From Clostridia bacterium (lineage in GTDB: Bacteria; Bacillota; Clostridia; Oscillospirales; Butyricicoccaceae), in assembly GCA_017394205.1 (NCBI GenBank), contig JAFOPS010000115.1, forward strand, positions 1-64,000: a DNA stretch of 64,000 nucleotides, in the 5' to 3' direction. This document shows positions 49,522 through 58,626 of this stretch, one piece after another. The position numbers and the translations under genes are program-made. Position 1 is the first letter of the stretch; each line of letters opens with the position of its first letter. The notes beneath the pieces are model-generated. The model saw only the letters and a list, made by a program, of their open reading frames with translations, was not told where the DNA came from and searched no databases.

Positions 49522-50574
49522 TTACAGCGTGGCCGGCTCCAGCAGGGTCAGTGTTTTTTGATCCCCGTCCAGCCGCGCCCGAACGCCGATGGGCAGCACG
49601 CCGATGGGCTCGGCATGGCCGAAGTTGACATTATATAAAATGGGCAGATCGGGCCGGCCGGCCTCAAAGCCCACCACCCGGCGGTAAACCTCTTTATAGG
49701 GCTCATATTTGCTCCGGCGGGCGGGCTTGCCCACCAAAATGCCGGAAATCACATCAAAGATCCCCTGCGCCGCCAGATTGCGAAGCAGCCAGGTAAGATA
49801 ATGGCAGGGCATATCCACCTCCGAGGTCTCCAAAAACAGGAGTTTTCCCTCCCATTCCCGCTTGTCGGGCCACAGCGCCGTGCCCAAAAGCTCCGGGAAC
49901 ACGTCGATACAGCCGCCCAGCAGCTCGCCCTCCGCGATCCCGCCGCCCTGGATCAGCTCATAGCCGATCTCCTCCGGGTGATAGGGCTTATACCGGTCGA
50001 TGTTCTTCTCGTCCCACCAGATTTTCTCGTCCTCGTCGTCGTACCAATAAGGCGCGGAGGGGATGTCCAGCGCGGGCTGAGGATCGAACAGCGTCTTGCG
50101 GATCATCTCCTCGGTATAGGGGTTGATGCGCACGTATTCCGAAAAATTGGTCATGATCGTGGCGCCGTAGTAAGAGATCACGCCCGCCTTGTACATCATA
50201 AAGTGGTTGGTGGTGGTATCGGAAAAGCCCGTGAAGATCTTGGGATTGTCCCGCAGGACGGCAAAGTCGATATGCGGCAGCAGGCGAATGGTATCGTCGC
50301 CGCCGATGGCGTTGAACACCGCCTTGATTTTGTTGTCGGCAAAGGCCTCCATCCAATCCGCCGCCCGGGCTTCGGGATGCTCATACAGATACGTCTTGCC
50401 CCGCAGCGCGTTGGGCATGGCGGTCACTTCCAGGCCGAAATCCCGCTCCAGCCGCTCTTTTGCCAGATGATATTTGTGGATGAACTGGGGCTCGCCCAGT
50501 GTTCCCGCCGACAGGCTGACCACAGCCACCCGGTCGCCGGGACGAAGATGCGCCGGTTTTTTCATCGGCTTCAC
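49522..50574 (-). CDS. S66 family LD-carboxypeptidase / MccF-like peptidase (second copy)
   Basis: 350 residues from GTG 50574, which has AAAGGAGG at good distance; the ATG three codons later is too far from it. Triad residues: Ser in FTGFSDTTTN, Glu in LLFLETSEVD, His in NFGHAEPIGVLPIG. The sequence parallels the gene at 2277 over its full length (LRPGDxxAxVSLS, AVFNxIGGxDxIRLLP). MccF-like or muropeptide carboxypeptidase function cannot be separated by eye. It lies directly downstream of a third S66 gene but after a terminator. Confidence 0.88.
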   Translation of the reverse strand: MKPMKKPAHLRPGDRVAVVSLSAGTLGEPQFIHKYHLAKERLERDFGLEVTAMPNALRGKTYLYEHPEARAADWMEAFADNKIKAVFNAIGGDDTIRLLPHIDFAVLRDNPKIFTGFSDTTTNHFMMYKAGVISYYGATIMTNFSEYVRINPYTEEMIRKTLFDPQPALDIPSAPYWYDDEDEKIWWDEKNIDRYKPYHPEEIGYELIQGGGIAEGELLGGCIDVFPELLGTALWPDKREWEGKLLFLETSEVDMPCHYLTWLLRNLAAQGIFDVISGILVGKPARRSKYEPYKEVYRRVVGFEAGRPDLPILYNVNFGHAEPIGVLPIGVRARLDGDQKTLTLLEPATL

Positions 50575-50635
50575 GATATCTCGCCTCCTTTTGCTCGATT
50601 TGTAAGAGCATAGCACAGTTTATGAAAAAAGTAAA

Positions 50636-50655
50636 GGCCCGCCATACGGCGGGCC
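50636..50655 (-). terminator. Intrinsic terminator between the two S66 genes
   Basis: An 8-bp GC stem (50636-50643 with 50648-50655, loop ATAC); minus-strand T tract TTTACTTTTTT follows. Confidence 0.88.
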
Positions 50656-50670
50656 GTTTCAAGAATCCGG

Positions 50671-51594
50671 TTACTTTCTCACCGGGCCGAAGCTGCACTC
50701 GTCCGCGTCCATGCGGAAGGCGCGGCCCATGGGCAGCGACAGCGTGGGGGTGCAGTGTCCGCAGCGGACGCCCATGATGGTGGGCTTCCCGGCGGGGGCG
50801 ATCAGCTCCTCAAACACCTGCAGAAGCTGCAGCCCGGTCTTGGGCTCGTCCTTTTCCTCGCAGTCGGTAAAGGCGCCCAGCAAAATGCCGGCGGCGTCGT
50901 CCAGCTTGCCCGCGTTGCGCAGGTTGGTCAGCATGCCGTCCACCTTGTAGGGGGGCTCGTTGACCTCCTCGATGAACAGGATCTTTCCCCGGGTGTCGAT
51001 CTCGTAGGGTGTGCCCAGCGAAGCGGCGATCAGCGAAAGATTGCCGCCCACCAGCCGCCCCTTGGCCTTGCCGGCCACCAGCGTGTTGCGGGGATAATCC
51101 ACCGGGTTTTCATAATCGATGGTCTGTCCGAAGAGCATGGCCTTGACAAAATCCATGCTGAACCCGTCCAGCGGATCGTTGTCGGGCGTGCCCCAGGCGC
51201 CCACCATGGGCATATGATAGGCCTCCATGCCGCAGATCTTGTTCAACGCGCACAGCATGGCGGTGACGTCGCTGTAGCCGCCGAAAAATTTGGGGTGCTT
51301 TTTGATGGTTTTCCAGTCCAGCAGAGGCAGGACGCGATGGAAGCCGTAGCCGCCCCGGGTGGTAACGATGCCCTTGATGCTGTCGTCGGCAAAGGCGGCG
51401 TTCAGGTCGGCGGCGCGGACGGCGTCGTTTCCGGAAAGATAGCCGTGCTTCGCCGTGGCGCTGGGATAGAGCACCGGCTCAAGATCCATCGCGCGGACGT
51501 TGGCCGCCAGCACCTCCGGGGTCAGGCTGGTGGGGCTGGAGCCGCAAAGGACGGCCAGCCGGTCGCCGGGCTTCAGCGGTTTGGGTCGGATCAT
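50671..51594 (-). CDS. Muramoyltetrapeptide LD-carboxypeptidase, LdcA type (S66)
   Basis: 307 residues, the classical LdcA length. It would remove D-Ala from the tetrapeptide stem in peptidoglycan recycling. Triad: Ser in FFGGYSDVTAML near residue 110, Glu in ILFIEEVNEPP near 210, His in VRCGHCTPTLSLPMG near 280. The ATG at 51594 is 6 bases after AAGGAGG; the ATG two codons earlier touches the Shine-Dalgarno. It follows etfA by 62 bases, with a weak hairpin between, so partial cotranscription with the butyrate genes is possible. Confidence 0.9.
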   Translation of the reverse strand: MIRPKPLKPGDRLAVLCGSSPTSLTPEVLAANVRAMDLEPVLYPSATAKHGYLSGNDAVRAADLNAAFADDSIKGIVTTRGGYGFHRVLPLLDWKTIKKHPKFFGGYSDVTAMLCALNKICGMEAYHMPMVGAWGTPDNDPLDGFSMDFVKAMLFGQTIDYENPVDYPRNTLVAGKAKGRLVGGNLSLIAASLGTPYEIDTRGKILFIEEVNEPPYKVDGMLTNLRNAGKLDDAAGILLGAFTDCEEKDEPKTGLQLLQVFEELIAPAGKPTIMGVRCGHCTPTLSLPMGRAFRMDADECSFGPVRK

Positions 51595-51615
51595 ATTCAT
51601 CCTCCTTATCGAAAT

Positions 51616-51640
51616 TGGGGAGCCCGAACCGGGCCCCCCA
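51616..51640 (-). terminator. Hairpin between etfA and ldcA, weak terminator
   Basis: GGGG-GCCCG and CGGGC-CCCC arms (51617-51637, one bulged A) form a strong stem, but only AATTTC follows on the minus strand, so termination may be partial. Confidence 0.5.
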
Positions 51641-51656
51641 AGCGGGTAATATGGAT

Positions 51657-52793
51657 TTATTTGTTGGCGATGGCCTTCTTGAACTCCTCGATCAGCAGCG
51701 GAGTCACCTTGAACAGGTCGCCCACGATGCCGTAATCGGCGATCTCGAAGATGGGGGCGTTCTCATTCTTGTTGACGGCGATGATGCACTCGGAGTCGGA
51801 CATGCCGGCCTTGTGCTGGATGGCGCCGGAAATGCCCAGAGCGATGTAAATACGGGGACGGACGGTCTTGCCGGTCTGGCCGACCTGATGATCGGCGGTG
51901 ATCCAGCCGGCATCCACGCAGGCGCGGGAGGAGCCCACGACGCCGTGCAGAACGTCAGCCAGCTCTTCGGCCAGCTTGATGCCGCCTTCGATGTCCTTGG
52001 AAATGCCGCGGCCCACGGAAACGATGACCTCGGCGCCGGTCAGGTCGACCAGCTTGCGGGCTTCCTTAACGGTCTCCAGCACCTGGGTGCGGATGTCGGA
52101 AGCGGCCAGCTTGACCTCGGGCTTGGAGATGACGACGTTGTCAGCGCGCTTCTGATCGAAGGGAGCCTTCTTCATAACGCCGGGACGGACGGTGGCCATG
52201 CAGGGACGGAAGCGGGGGCAGATGATGGAGGCCATCAGATGGCCGCCGAAAGCGGGACGGGTCATCTTCAGGTCGCGGGACACGTCGTGGGGCTTGCCCA
52301 GAACGATGGCGCTGCCCATGCCGGCGATCTTCTCCTCGGGCAGGGTGGAAGCTTCCCGCAGGAAGTCCTTATAAATGCCCATTTCCACATCCAGGTGGGT
52401 GCAGTCGGCGCACAGACCGGTGTGCAGGCGGGCCGCGCAGCGGGGAGCCAGGTCACGGCCGATGTTGGTGGCGCCCACCAGCAGAGCCTCGGGCTTGCGC
52501 TCAACCACCATGTCGCAGATGACCTTGGCGTAAGCGTCGGTGGTGTAATCCTTCAGCAGGGGATGATCGCAGACGATGATCTCGTCGGCGCCATAGCCGG
52601 CCAGTTCGCGGGCCAGGCCCTCGACCTTGTCGCCCAGCAGCAGGCCGCACAGACGGACGCCCAGCTCGTCGGCCAGCTTGCGGCCTTCAGAGATCAGCTC
52701 GAAGTCGGTGGGCATCAAAACGCCCTGGCGCTGCTCGCAGAAGACCCACACGTCTTTGAAGTCTTCCAAAACGGTATTCTTAAACTCAGACAT
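51657..52793 (-). CDS. etfA: Electron transfer flavoprotein alpha subunit
   Basis: 378 residues. EtfA with EtfB and Bcd forms the complex that reduces crotonyl-CoA; in clostridia it bifurcates electrons from NADH to ferredoxin. The N-terminal ETF domain (about 10-215) is followed by the FAD domain: VSVGRGISKDIEGG near residue 258, SSRACVDAGW, QVGQTGKTVRPRIYIALGISGAIQH near 305. ATG 52793 follows GAAAGGAG. It is the last gene of the crt-hbd-bcd-etfB-etfA operon. Ferredoxin coupling here is inferred from relatives. Confidence 0.97.
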   Translation of the reverse strand: MSEFKNTVLEDFKDVWVFCEQRQGVLMPTDFELISEGRKLADELGVRLCGLLLGDKVEGLARELAGYGADEIIVCDHPLLKDYTTDAYAKVICDMVVERKPEALLVGATNIGRDLAPRCAARLHTGLCADCTHLDVEMGIYKDFLREASTLPEEKIAGMGSAIVLGKPHDVSRDLKMTRPAFGGHLMASIICPRFRPCMATVRPGVMKKAPFDQKRADNVVISKPEVKLAASDIRTQVLETVKEARKLVDLTGAEVIVSVGRGISKDIEGGIKLAEELADVLHGVVGSSRACVDAGWITADHQVGQTGKTVRPRIYIALGISGAIQHKAGMSDSECIIAVNKNENAPIFEIADYGIVGDLFKVTPLLIEEFKKAIANK

Positions 52794-52812
52794 TCCTATA
52801 ATCTCCTTTCAA

Positions 52813-53613
52813 TCAGATGATGTGCTTGCCGGCGAGGATGCCCGCCAGCTTTTCGCACGTGGCTCTGTCAGCGCCTTCCAGCATCATGCCGGCGCCCTTC
52901 TGGGGAGGCGTAAAGGAGGTCAGGATGTTGGTGGGAGAGCCGGCCAGACCAATGGTGTCGGCCTCGATCAGGGGATCGTCCTTCAGACGAGGATAATCGA
53001 AAACCTCCATGGGCTTGCTGTAAGCGTCCACGATGCCGCCGACGCTCATGTAACGGGGCTCGTTGAGCTCCTTGATGCAGGTGAGCAGGCAGGGGGTCTG
53101 GACCTTAACGGTCATATAGCCGTCTTCCAGCATGCGCTTGACGATGATCTCGTTGCCTTTCTTCTTGATGTCGGCAACATAGGAGACCTGGGGAATGTTC
53201 AGCTTCTCGGCGATCTGGGGGCCCACCTGGGCGGTGTCGCCGTCGATGGCCTGGCGGCCGCAGAAGACGATATCGTCCTTCTCAAGGCCGATGGCATTGA
53301 TGCCGGCGGCGATGATCTGGGAGGTAGCAAAGGTATCGGAACCGCCGAACTCACGGCCGGAGATCAGCACGGCGTCGTCGCAGCCCATGGCGATCAGCTC
53401 GCGGAGCATGCCCTCTGCGGGGGGCGGGCCCATGGTGACGGCGGTGACACGGCAGCCGGTCTCGTCCTTCAGCTTCAGAGCGGCTTCGATGGCGTTTTTA
53501 TCGTCGGGGTTGGTGATGGTCTGCATGGATGCACGATTCAGGGTGCCGTCGGGATTGACAGCGACCTTACCGGAGGTATCCGGGACCTGCTTGACACAAA
53601 CAATGATTTTCAT
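52813..53613 (-). CDS. etfB: Electron transfer flavoprotein beta subunit
   Basis: 266 residues. Signature MKIIVCVKQVPDT at the N-terminus, AIEAALKLKDETG near residue 40, CGRQAIDGDTAQVGPQIAEKL near 113 and the conserved C-terminal LPRYMSV-like region (EPRYMSVGGI). It binds the second nucleotide/flavin of the Etf heterodimer. ATG 53613 follows CAGGAGG. It sits 17 bases after bcd and 19 before etfA, a compact operon. Confidence 0.97.
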   Translation of the reverse strand: MKIIVCVKQVPDTSGKVAVNPDGTLNRASMQTITNPDDKNAIEAALKLKDETGCRVTAVTMGPPPAEGMLRELIAMGCDDAVLISGREFGGSDTFATSQIIAAGINAIGLEKDDIVFCGRQAIDGDTAQVGPQIAEKLNIPQVSYVADIKKKGNEIIVKRMLEDGYMTVKVQTPCLLTCIKELNEPRYMSVGGIVDAYSKPMEVFDYPRLKDDPLIEADTIGLAGSPTNILTSFTPPQKGAGMMLEGADRATCEKLAGILAGKHII

Positions 53614-53630
53614 AGCTTCTTACCTCCTGC

Positions 53631-54803
53631 TTATTTCACGCCGAGATTGCTGGCAATGACCATTCTCTGGACTTCAGAGGTGCCCTCGTAGATCTCGGTG
53701 ATCTTCGCGTCGCGCATCATGCGCTCCACGGGATACTCACGGGTGTAGCCGTAGCCGCCAAAGAGCTGAACGGCGCGGCGGGTGACGTCGGAAGCGGCCT
53801 CGGCGGCAAAGAGCTTGGCCATGGCGGCGTCCATGCTGTAAGAGACCTTGCTGTTCTTGGCATGCTCGGCCTTCTTCATGGCGGCGGCATAGACCAGGTA
53901 CTGAGCGGCCTGCATCCGGGTGTGCATATCAGCGATCTGGAACTGGGTGTTCTGGAACTGGCTGATGCGCTTGCCGAACTGGACGCGCTCCTTGGTGTAC
54001 TTGATGGCCTCTTCCACGGCGCCTTCGCCCAGACCCAGAGCCTGAGCAGCGATGCCGATACGGCCGCCGTCCAGGGTCTTCATGGCGATCTTGAAGCCGT
54101 CGCCGATCTTGCCCAGCAGGTTCTCCTTGGGAACGATGCAGTCTTCGAAGATCAGATCGCAGGTAGAGGAGCCGCGGATACCCATCTTCTTCTCGTGCTT
54201 GCCCTGAGAGAAGCCGGGGAAGCTCTTCTCCACGATAAAGGCGGAGATCTCCTTGACCTTGCGGCCGCGCTTGTCGGTGGTCATGCCGGTGACGGCGATG
54301 ATCACGAAGACGTCGGCCACGTTGCCGTTGGTGATGAAGCACTTGGAGCCGTTCAGCACGTAATGGTCGCCTTCCAGCACAGCGGTGGTCTGCTGGCCCT
54401 GGGCGTCGGTGCCGGCGCCGGGCTCGGTCAGACCGAACGCGCCGATCCATTCGCCGGAGCACAGCTTGGGCAGATACTTCATCTTCTGCTCCTCGGTGCC
54501 GTTCTCAAAGATGGGGGCGGCGCACAGAGAAGTGTGGGCGGAGACGATGACCGCGGTGGTGCCGCAGACCTTCGCCAGCTCTTCCACGCACATGGCATAG
54601 GCCAGCGTGTCGGCGCCGGCGCCGCCGTACTGCTTGGGGAAGTAGATGCCCATCATGCCCAGCTTGGCCATCTTTTTCACGGTCTCCATGGGGAAGCGCT
54701 CTTCCTCATCGATCTCCTGGGCCAAAGGCTTGACTTCGGTCTCCGCAAACTCACGGTACATTTTGCGGAGCATTTCATGCTCTTTGCTCAAAACAAAATC
54801 CAT
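53631..54803 (-). CDS. bcd: Short-chain acyl-CoA dehydrogenase (butyryl-CoA dehydrogenase)
   Basis: 390 residues. It reduces crotonyl-CoA to butyryl-CoA with FAD. The three acyl-CoA dehydrogenase domains are present: FGLTEPGAGTDAQGQQTTA near residue 125, GSKCFITNGNVADVF near 145, and the C-terminal QLFGGYGYTREYPVERMMRDAKITEIYEGTSEVQ, whose Glu in IYEGT is the usual catalytic base. ATG 54803 follows CAAGGAGGG. Operon position between hbd and etfB supports the butyryl-CoA role. Confidence 0.96.
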   Translation of the reverse strand: MDFVLSKEHEMLRKMYREFAETEVKPLAQEIDEEERFPMETVKKMAKLGMMGIYFPKQYGGAGADTLAYAMCVEELAKVCGTTAVIVSAHTSLCAAPIFENGTEEQKMKYLPKLCSGEWIGAFGLTEPGAGTDAQGQQTTAVLEGDHYVLNGSKCFITNGNVADVFVIIAVTGMTTDKRGRKVKEISAFIVEKSFPGFSQGKHEKKMGIRGSSTCDLIFEDCIVPKENLLGKIGDGFKIAMKTLDGGRIGIAAQALGLGEGAVEEAIKYTKERVQFGKRISQFQNTQFQIADMHTRMQAAQYLVYAAAMKKAEHAKNSKVSYSMDAAMAKLFAAEAASDVTRRAVQLFGGYGYTREYPVERMMRDAKITEIYEGTSEVQRMVIASNLGVK

Positions 54804-54843
54804 AATTACCCTCCTTGCGCTTGCGCGCAATATTTAATTTGCT

Positions 54844-55680
54844 TTATTTCGTGTAGTCGTAGAAGCCCTTGCCGGTCTTCCGGCCCAGCAGGCCGCCGCG
54901 CACCATCTTGCGGAGCAGCAGCGCGGGACGGTACTTGTCGTCGCCGGTCTCGCGGTGCAGGGTCTCCATGATGGCCAGGCAGACGTCCAGACCGATGAAA
55001 TCGCCCAGCGCCAGCGGGCCCATGGGATGGTTGGCGCCCAGCTGCATGGCCTTGTCGATGTCCTCGACGGAGGCGACGCCGGTCTCCACCAGGCCGATGG
55101 CCTCGTTGATCATGGGGATCAGGATCTTATTGACCACGAAGCCGGGGGCTTCGGCAACCTCCACGGGATCCTTGCCGATCTCCTTGGAAAGGTTGTAGAT
55201 GAAATCAAAGGTCTCTTGGGTGGTGTTGGCGCCGCGGATGACCTCAACCAGCTTCATGCTGGGGACGGGATTGAAGAAATGCATGCCGATGACGGGATGC
55301 TTCAGACCGTTGCCCATCTCAGTGACAGACAGGGACGAAGTGTTGGACGCAAAGACGGTCTCGGGCTTGCACATAGCGTCCAGCTCGCACAGCAGCTCGC
55401 GCTTGGTGGCCATGTCTTCCTTGACGCACTCGATGACCAGGTCGGCGTCGGCGGCGGCGGACTTTTCCTCCACCAGCACGCGGCTCAGCAGATCTTCCTT
55501 GGCCTCGGCGGTCATCTTGCCCTTCTGAACCCGCTTCTCCAGCGAGGCCGCCAGCTTATCCTTGTGCTTCTGGGCGGAAGCGACGCTGCTGGCATACATC
55601 AGCGCGGTGTGGCCGTTGGCGGCGAAAACCTGCGCGATGCCGCTGCCCATGGTTCCTGCTCCGAAAATTGCTACCTTCAT
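54844..55680 (-). CDS. hbd: 3-hydroxybutyryl-CoA dehydrogenase
   Basis: 278 residues. It reduces acetoacetyl-CoA to 3-hydroxybutyryl-CoA. Rossmann NAD site [14 protein letters not shown] at residues 7-20, catalytic His in [21 protein letters not shown] near 137, [11 protein letters not shown] near 185 and [18 protein letters not shown] near 220. ATG 55680 follows GAGGAGG; the longer frame upstream lacks a ribosome site. It is the second gene of the crt operon. Confidence 0.97.
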   Translation of the reverse strand: MKVAIFGAGTMGSGIAQVFAANGHTALMYASSVASAQKHKDKLAASLEKRVQKGKMTAEAKEDLLSRVLVEEKSAAADADLVIECVKEDMATKRELLCELDAMCKPETVFASNTSSLSVTEMGNGLKHPVIGMHFFNPVPSMKLVEVIRGANTTQETFDFIYNLSKEIGKDPVEVAEAPGFVVNKILIPMINEAIGLVETGVASVEDIDKAMQLGANHPMGPLALGDFIGLDVCLAIMETLHRETGDDKYRPALLLRKMVRGGLLGRKTGKGFYDYTK

Positions 55681-55728
55681 GTTAGGATCCTCCTCGTTTA
55701 TTTTTTTAGCGATTATCTTGTTTTGCAT

Positions 55729-56505
55729 TCAACGATTGATGAACGGATCCGCCTTGCGCTTTTCCAAAAACGCGCCCATGGCGTTTTTCTGGTCCGCGGT
55801 CTCAAAGCAGGAGCCGAACAGCTCTTCCTCGATCTCCACAGCCCGATCCATATCCACCTGCAGGCCCTCGTTCACCGCCTTTTTGACGGCGCGGACGGCG
55901 ATGGGGGCGTTGGCCGCGATGCGGCTCGCCATCTTCATGGCCTCATCCATCAGAGTCTCCACGGGATAAACGCCCTGCACCAGGCCGATCGCCAGCGCCT
56001 CGGGCGCCTTGACCTTGCGGGCGGTATAGAGCAACTCCTTGGCGCGGCCCATGCCGATCAGGCGGGCCATGCGCTGGGTGCCGCCGAAGCCCGGCGTGAT
56101 GCCCAGGCCCACCTCGGGCTGTCCGAAGACCGCCGTCTCAGAGGCCAGCCGGATATCGCAGCTCATGGCCAGCTCGCAGCCGCCGCCCAGGGCAAAGCCG
56201 CACACCGCGGCGATGGTGGGGACGGGCAGCGTTTCAAGCTTGCGGAACACATCGTTGCCCAGCTTGCCGAAGGCCCGGCCCTCGGCCTTGCTCAGGCCGC
56301 TCATCTGACCGATATCGGCGCCGGCCACAAAGGCCTTCTCGCCCTCGCCGCGAACGATCAGGCAGCGCACCACATCCGGATCCACCAGATCCAGCGCTTC
56401 GCTCAATTCACGAATGACCTGATCATTCAGCGCATTGAGCGCAGCGGGGCGCGACACGGTAAGGATCCCAACGTTTCCTTCAACGGAATATTTCACGAAT
56501 TCCAT
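55729..56505 (-). CDS. crt: Enoyl-CoA hydratase / crotonase
   Basis: 258 residues. It dehydrates 3-hydroxybutyryl-CoA to crotonyl-CoA. Crotonase motifs: RPAALNALNDQVI near residue 20, FVAGADIGQM near 65 (oxyanion hole), AVCGFALGGGCELAMSCDIRLAS near 98, and both catalytic Glu residues are in the expected places (GGCELA and QPEVGLGITPGFGGTQR). ATG 56505 follows ACAGGAGG. It heads its operon from a consensus promoter at 56574-56602. Confidence 0.96.
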   Translation of the reverse strand: MEFVKYSVEGNVGILTVSRPAALNALNDQVIRELSEALDLVDPDVVRCLIVRGEGEKAFVAGADIGQMSGLSKAEGRAFGKLGNDVFRKLETLPVPTIAAVCGFALGGGCELAMSCDIRLASETAVFGQPEVGLGITPGFGGTQRMARLIGMGRAKELLYTARKVKAPEALAIGLVQGVYPVETLMDEAMKMASRIAANAPIAVRAVKKAVNEGLQVDMDRAVEIEEELFGSCFETADQKNAMGAFLEKRKADPFINR

Positions 56506-56534
56506 ATAAAGACCTCCTGTCCTGCGCGACTGAC

Positions 56535-56558
56535 CGGGCGTGAGATCCCTCACGCCCG
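56535..56558 (-). promoter_or_regulatory. Hairpin in the crt operon 5' leader
   Basis: A 10-bp stem (56535-56544 with 56549-56558) lies at the start of the crt transcript, just downstream of the -10. It may stabilise the mRNA or be read by a regulator; it lacks a T tract. Confidence 0.6.
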
Positions 56559-56573
56559 ATCACGCACAGTTTC

Positions 56574-56602
56574 ATTATAATGGTCCCTGTTAAGTTTGTC
56601 AA
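56574..56602 (-). promoter_or_regulatory. Consensus sigma-A promoter of crt-hbd-bcd-etfB-etfA
   Basis: Minus strand: TTGACA (56597-56602), 17-base spacer, TATAAT (56574-56579). All 12 positions match consensus, in the 192-bp gap between thl and crt. Confidence 0.9.
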
Positions 56603-56697
56603 AGATGAAACGATGTTTTTAAGCCGTTTTTCCGGAAATTCTCAAAAGAATTTTGAAAATTCTTCCGAAAAGCCGGTTTTCAACGGGTTTTCAGGTC

Positions 56698-57882
56698 TCA
56701 GACGCGCTCCACGACCAGCGCTTCGCCCATACCGCCGCCGATGCACAGAGCGGCGACGCCGTACTTGCTGCCGCGCTTCTGCATCTCGTAGCAGAGGGTG
56801 ACCAGGATGCGGGCGCCGGAAGCGCCGATGGGATGGCCCAGCGCGATGGCGCCGCCGTTGACGTTGACGTTCTCGGGGGTCAGACCCAGCTCCTTGTTGA
56901 CGGCGGCGGCCTGAGCGGCAAAGGCCTCGTTCAGCTCGAACAGGTCGATGTCCTTGAGCTCAAGGCCGGCCTTCTTCAGCGCCTGGCGGACAGAGGGGAT
57001 GGGGCCGGTGCCCATATAGGCGGGATCAACGCCCACAGAGCCGGTGGCAACGATCTTGGCCATGGGCTTGAGGCCGTGGGCCTTGACGAACTCGCCGGAG
57101 GCGACCACGATGGCGGCAGCGCCGTCGTTGATGCCGGAGGCGTTGCCGGCGGTGACCGTGCCGCCGTCGCGCTTGAAGGCGGGCTTCAGCTTGGCCAGCG
57201 TCTCAACGGTGGTGCCGGCGCGGGGATGCTCGTCCTTATTGAAAACGATGGGATCGCCCTTGCGCTGGGGGATGACCACGTCCACGATCTCGTCGTCGAA
57301 CCGGCCGCTGTCGCGGGCGGCAACGGCGCGCTGCTGGCTGCGGGCAGCCAGCTCGTCCTGCATTTCACGGGTGATGCCGTACTTCTCCGCCACGTTCTCG
57401 GCGGTGATGCCCATGTGATAGTTGTTGAAGGCGTCCCACAGACCGTCGTTGACCATCACGTCGGTCATGGTGGTGTTGTTCATGCGGGCGCCCCAGCGGG
57501 CGGAATTGATGGCGTAGGGAGCCATGCTCATGCTCTCCATGCCGCCGGCCACGACGCACTCGGCCTCGCCGGCCAGGATGGTGCGGTAAGCCAGAGAAAC
57601 GGAATGCAGGCCGGAGCCGCAGACCTTATTCAGCGTGGTGCAGGGGGTCTCGATGGGGAGGCCGGCCTTCAGAGAGGCCTGGCGGGCGGGATTCTGGCCA
57701 AGACCAGCCTGCAGAACGTTGCCGAAGAAGACCTCGTTCACGTCGGCGGCGTCCACGTTGCCGCGCTTCAGCGCTTCCTTGATGACGATGGAGCCAAGCT
57801 CCACGGCGGGGGTGCTCTTCAGCGCGCCGCCAAAGCTGCCGACGGCAGTACGGGCCATGCTGACCAGATAAACTTCTTTCAT
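56698..57882 (-). CDS. thlA: Acetyl-CoA C-acetyltransferase (thiolase)
   Basis: 394 residues. It condenses two acetyl-CoA to acetoacetyl-CoA, the first step toward butyrate. Active-site Cys in [12 protein letters not shown] near residue 88, catalytic His in [13 protein letters not shown] near 350 and the second Cys in [18 protein letters not shown] near 380. ATG 57882 follows GAAGGAG, with a promoter at 57957-57985. No clear terminator separates it from crt, so read-through can occur. Confidence 0.97.
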   Translation of the reverse strand: MKEVYLVSMARTAVGSFGGALKSTPAVELGSIVIKEALKRGNVDAADVNEVFFGNVLQAGLGQNPARQASLKAGLPIETPCTTLNKVCGSGLHSVSLAYRTILAGEAECVVAGGMESMSMAPYAINSARWGARMNNTTMTDVMVNDGLWDAFNNYHMGITAENVAEKYGITREMQDELAARSQQRAVAARDSGRFDDEIVDVVIPQRKGDPIVFNKDEHPRAGTTVETLAKLKPAFKRDGGTVTAGNASGINDGAAAIVVASGEFVKAHGLKPMAKIVATGSVGVDPAYMGTGPIPSVRQALKKAGLELKDIDLFELNEAFAAQAAAVNKELGLTPENVNVNGGAIALGHPIGASGARILVTLCYEMQKRGSKYGVAALCIGGGMGEALVVERV

Positions 57883-57956
57883 GGGAATACACTCCTTCTA
57901 TAAAAATATTATTTGTGCCATTGTCGGTCGTGGGTCTGCCCACTGAACCAATTTTT

Positions 57957-57985
57957 ATTATACCGAAAAACCCTTTTTGTGGCAA
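57957..57985 (-). promoter_or_regulatory. Sigma-A promoter of thlA
   Basis: Minus strand: TTGCCA (57980-57985), 17-base spacer, TATAAT (57957-57962), with a leader of about 68 nt. Confidence 0.85.
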
Positions 57986-58103
57986 CACGCAAATTGCCAT
58001 ATTTTGTACTTTTTTTCTACAAAAACCCGTGATTTTCACGGTTTTTGTTAATTTCATGTCAAATTCGTCCCGATCTTTTCACAACCCCGTTTCCTCACGG
58101 GCA

Positions 58104-58140
58104 AAAAACGGCCTGCCCCGGAATCCGGGTACAGGCCGTT
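58104..58140 (-). terminator. Intrinsic terminator of the wal-murA-rlmH locus
   Basis: AACGGCCTG/CAGGCCGTT and CCCGG/CCGGG arms around a small internal loop form a stem of about 14 bp; TTTTTT follows on the minus strand, 6 bases after the rlmH stop. Confidence 0.9.
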
Positions 58141-58146
58141 AGCGTG

Positions 58147-58605
58147 TCATTTGTGATATTTCCCGCCCGAAAGGATGGACAGGACCCGATAGATCTGCTC
58201 CAGCACCATCACCCGCGCCAGATGGTGCGGGAAGGTCATGGGCGACATGGACAGCCGCAGCCCCGCCTCCCGCTTGACGCCTTCGTCCAGCCCGCGGGAC
58301 GAGCCGATGAGGATGCAGATCCTGGACACACCTCCGGTCTGGAGCTGTCCCAGCTTTTCGGCCAGCGCCTCGCTGGACATCTCCTTTCCCTCGATGCACA
58401 TGGCGATGACGAAGCTCCCCGGCAGCAGGGCGGCGCGGATCTTGTCCGCCTCCTTTTCCAGTGCGCCGGGGCGGTCGGGCTCCTCGTCAAGCTGAAGGAT
58501 CTCCAGCCGGCAAAAGGCGCTCAGCCGCTTTTCATACTCCCTGCAGGCCTCCTGATAAAACCGTTCCTTCAGCTTTCCCACGCAGATCAGACGGATCTGA
58601 AGCAC
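58147..58605 (-). CDS. rlmH: 23S rRNA (pseudouridine-1915-N3)-methyltransferase RlmH
   Basis: 152 residues from GTG 58605 after AAGGAGGAG. It methylates pseudouridine 1915 in helix 69 of 23S rRNA. The SPOUT knot signature is ICILIGSSRGLDEGV near residue 98 and LSMSPMTFPHHLARVMVLEQIYR near 118, with the C-terminal GGKYHK. The residues before the knot differ slightly from the common IGGAYG. It is the last gene of the locus, its usual position after walJ. Confidence 0.95.
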   Translation of the reverse strand: MLQIRLICVGKLKERFYQEACREYEKRLSAFCRLEILQLDEEPDRPGALEKEADKIRAALLPGSFVIAMCIEGKEMSSEALAEKLGQLQTGGVSRICILIGSSRGLDEGVKREAGLRLSMSPMTFPHHLARVMVLEQIYRVLSILSGGKYHK

Positions 58606-58626
58606 GGGCTCTCCTCCTTCCGGATA

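Noticed and set aside
51616-51640. Strong terminator separating etfA from ldcA
   Set aside because: The stem is good but the following bases AATTTC are a poor T tract; kept only as a weak terminator.
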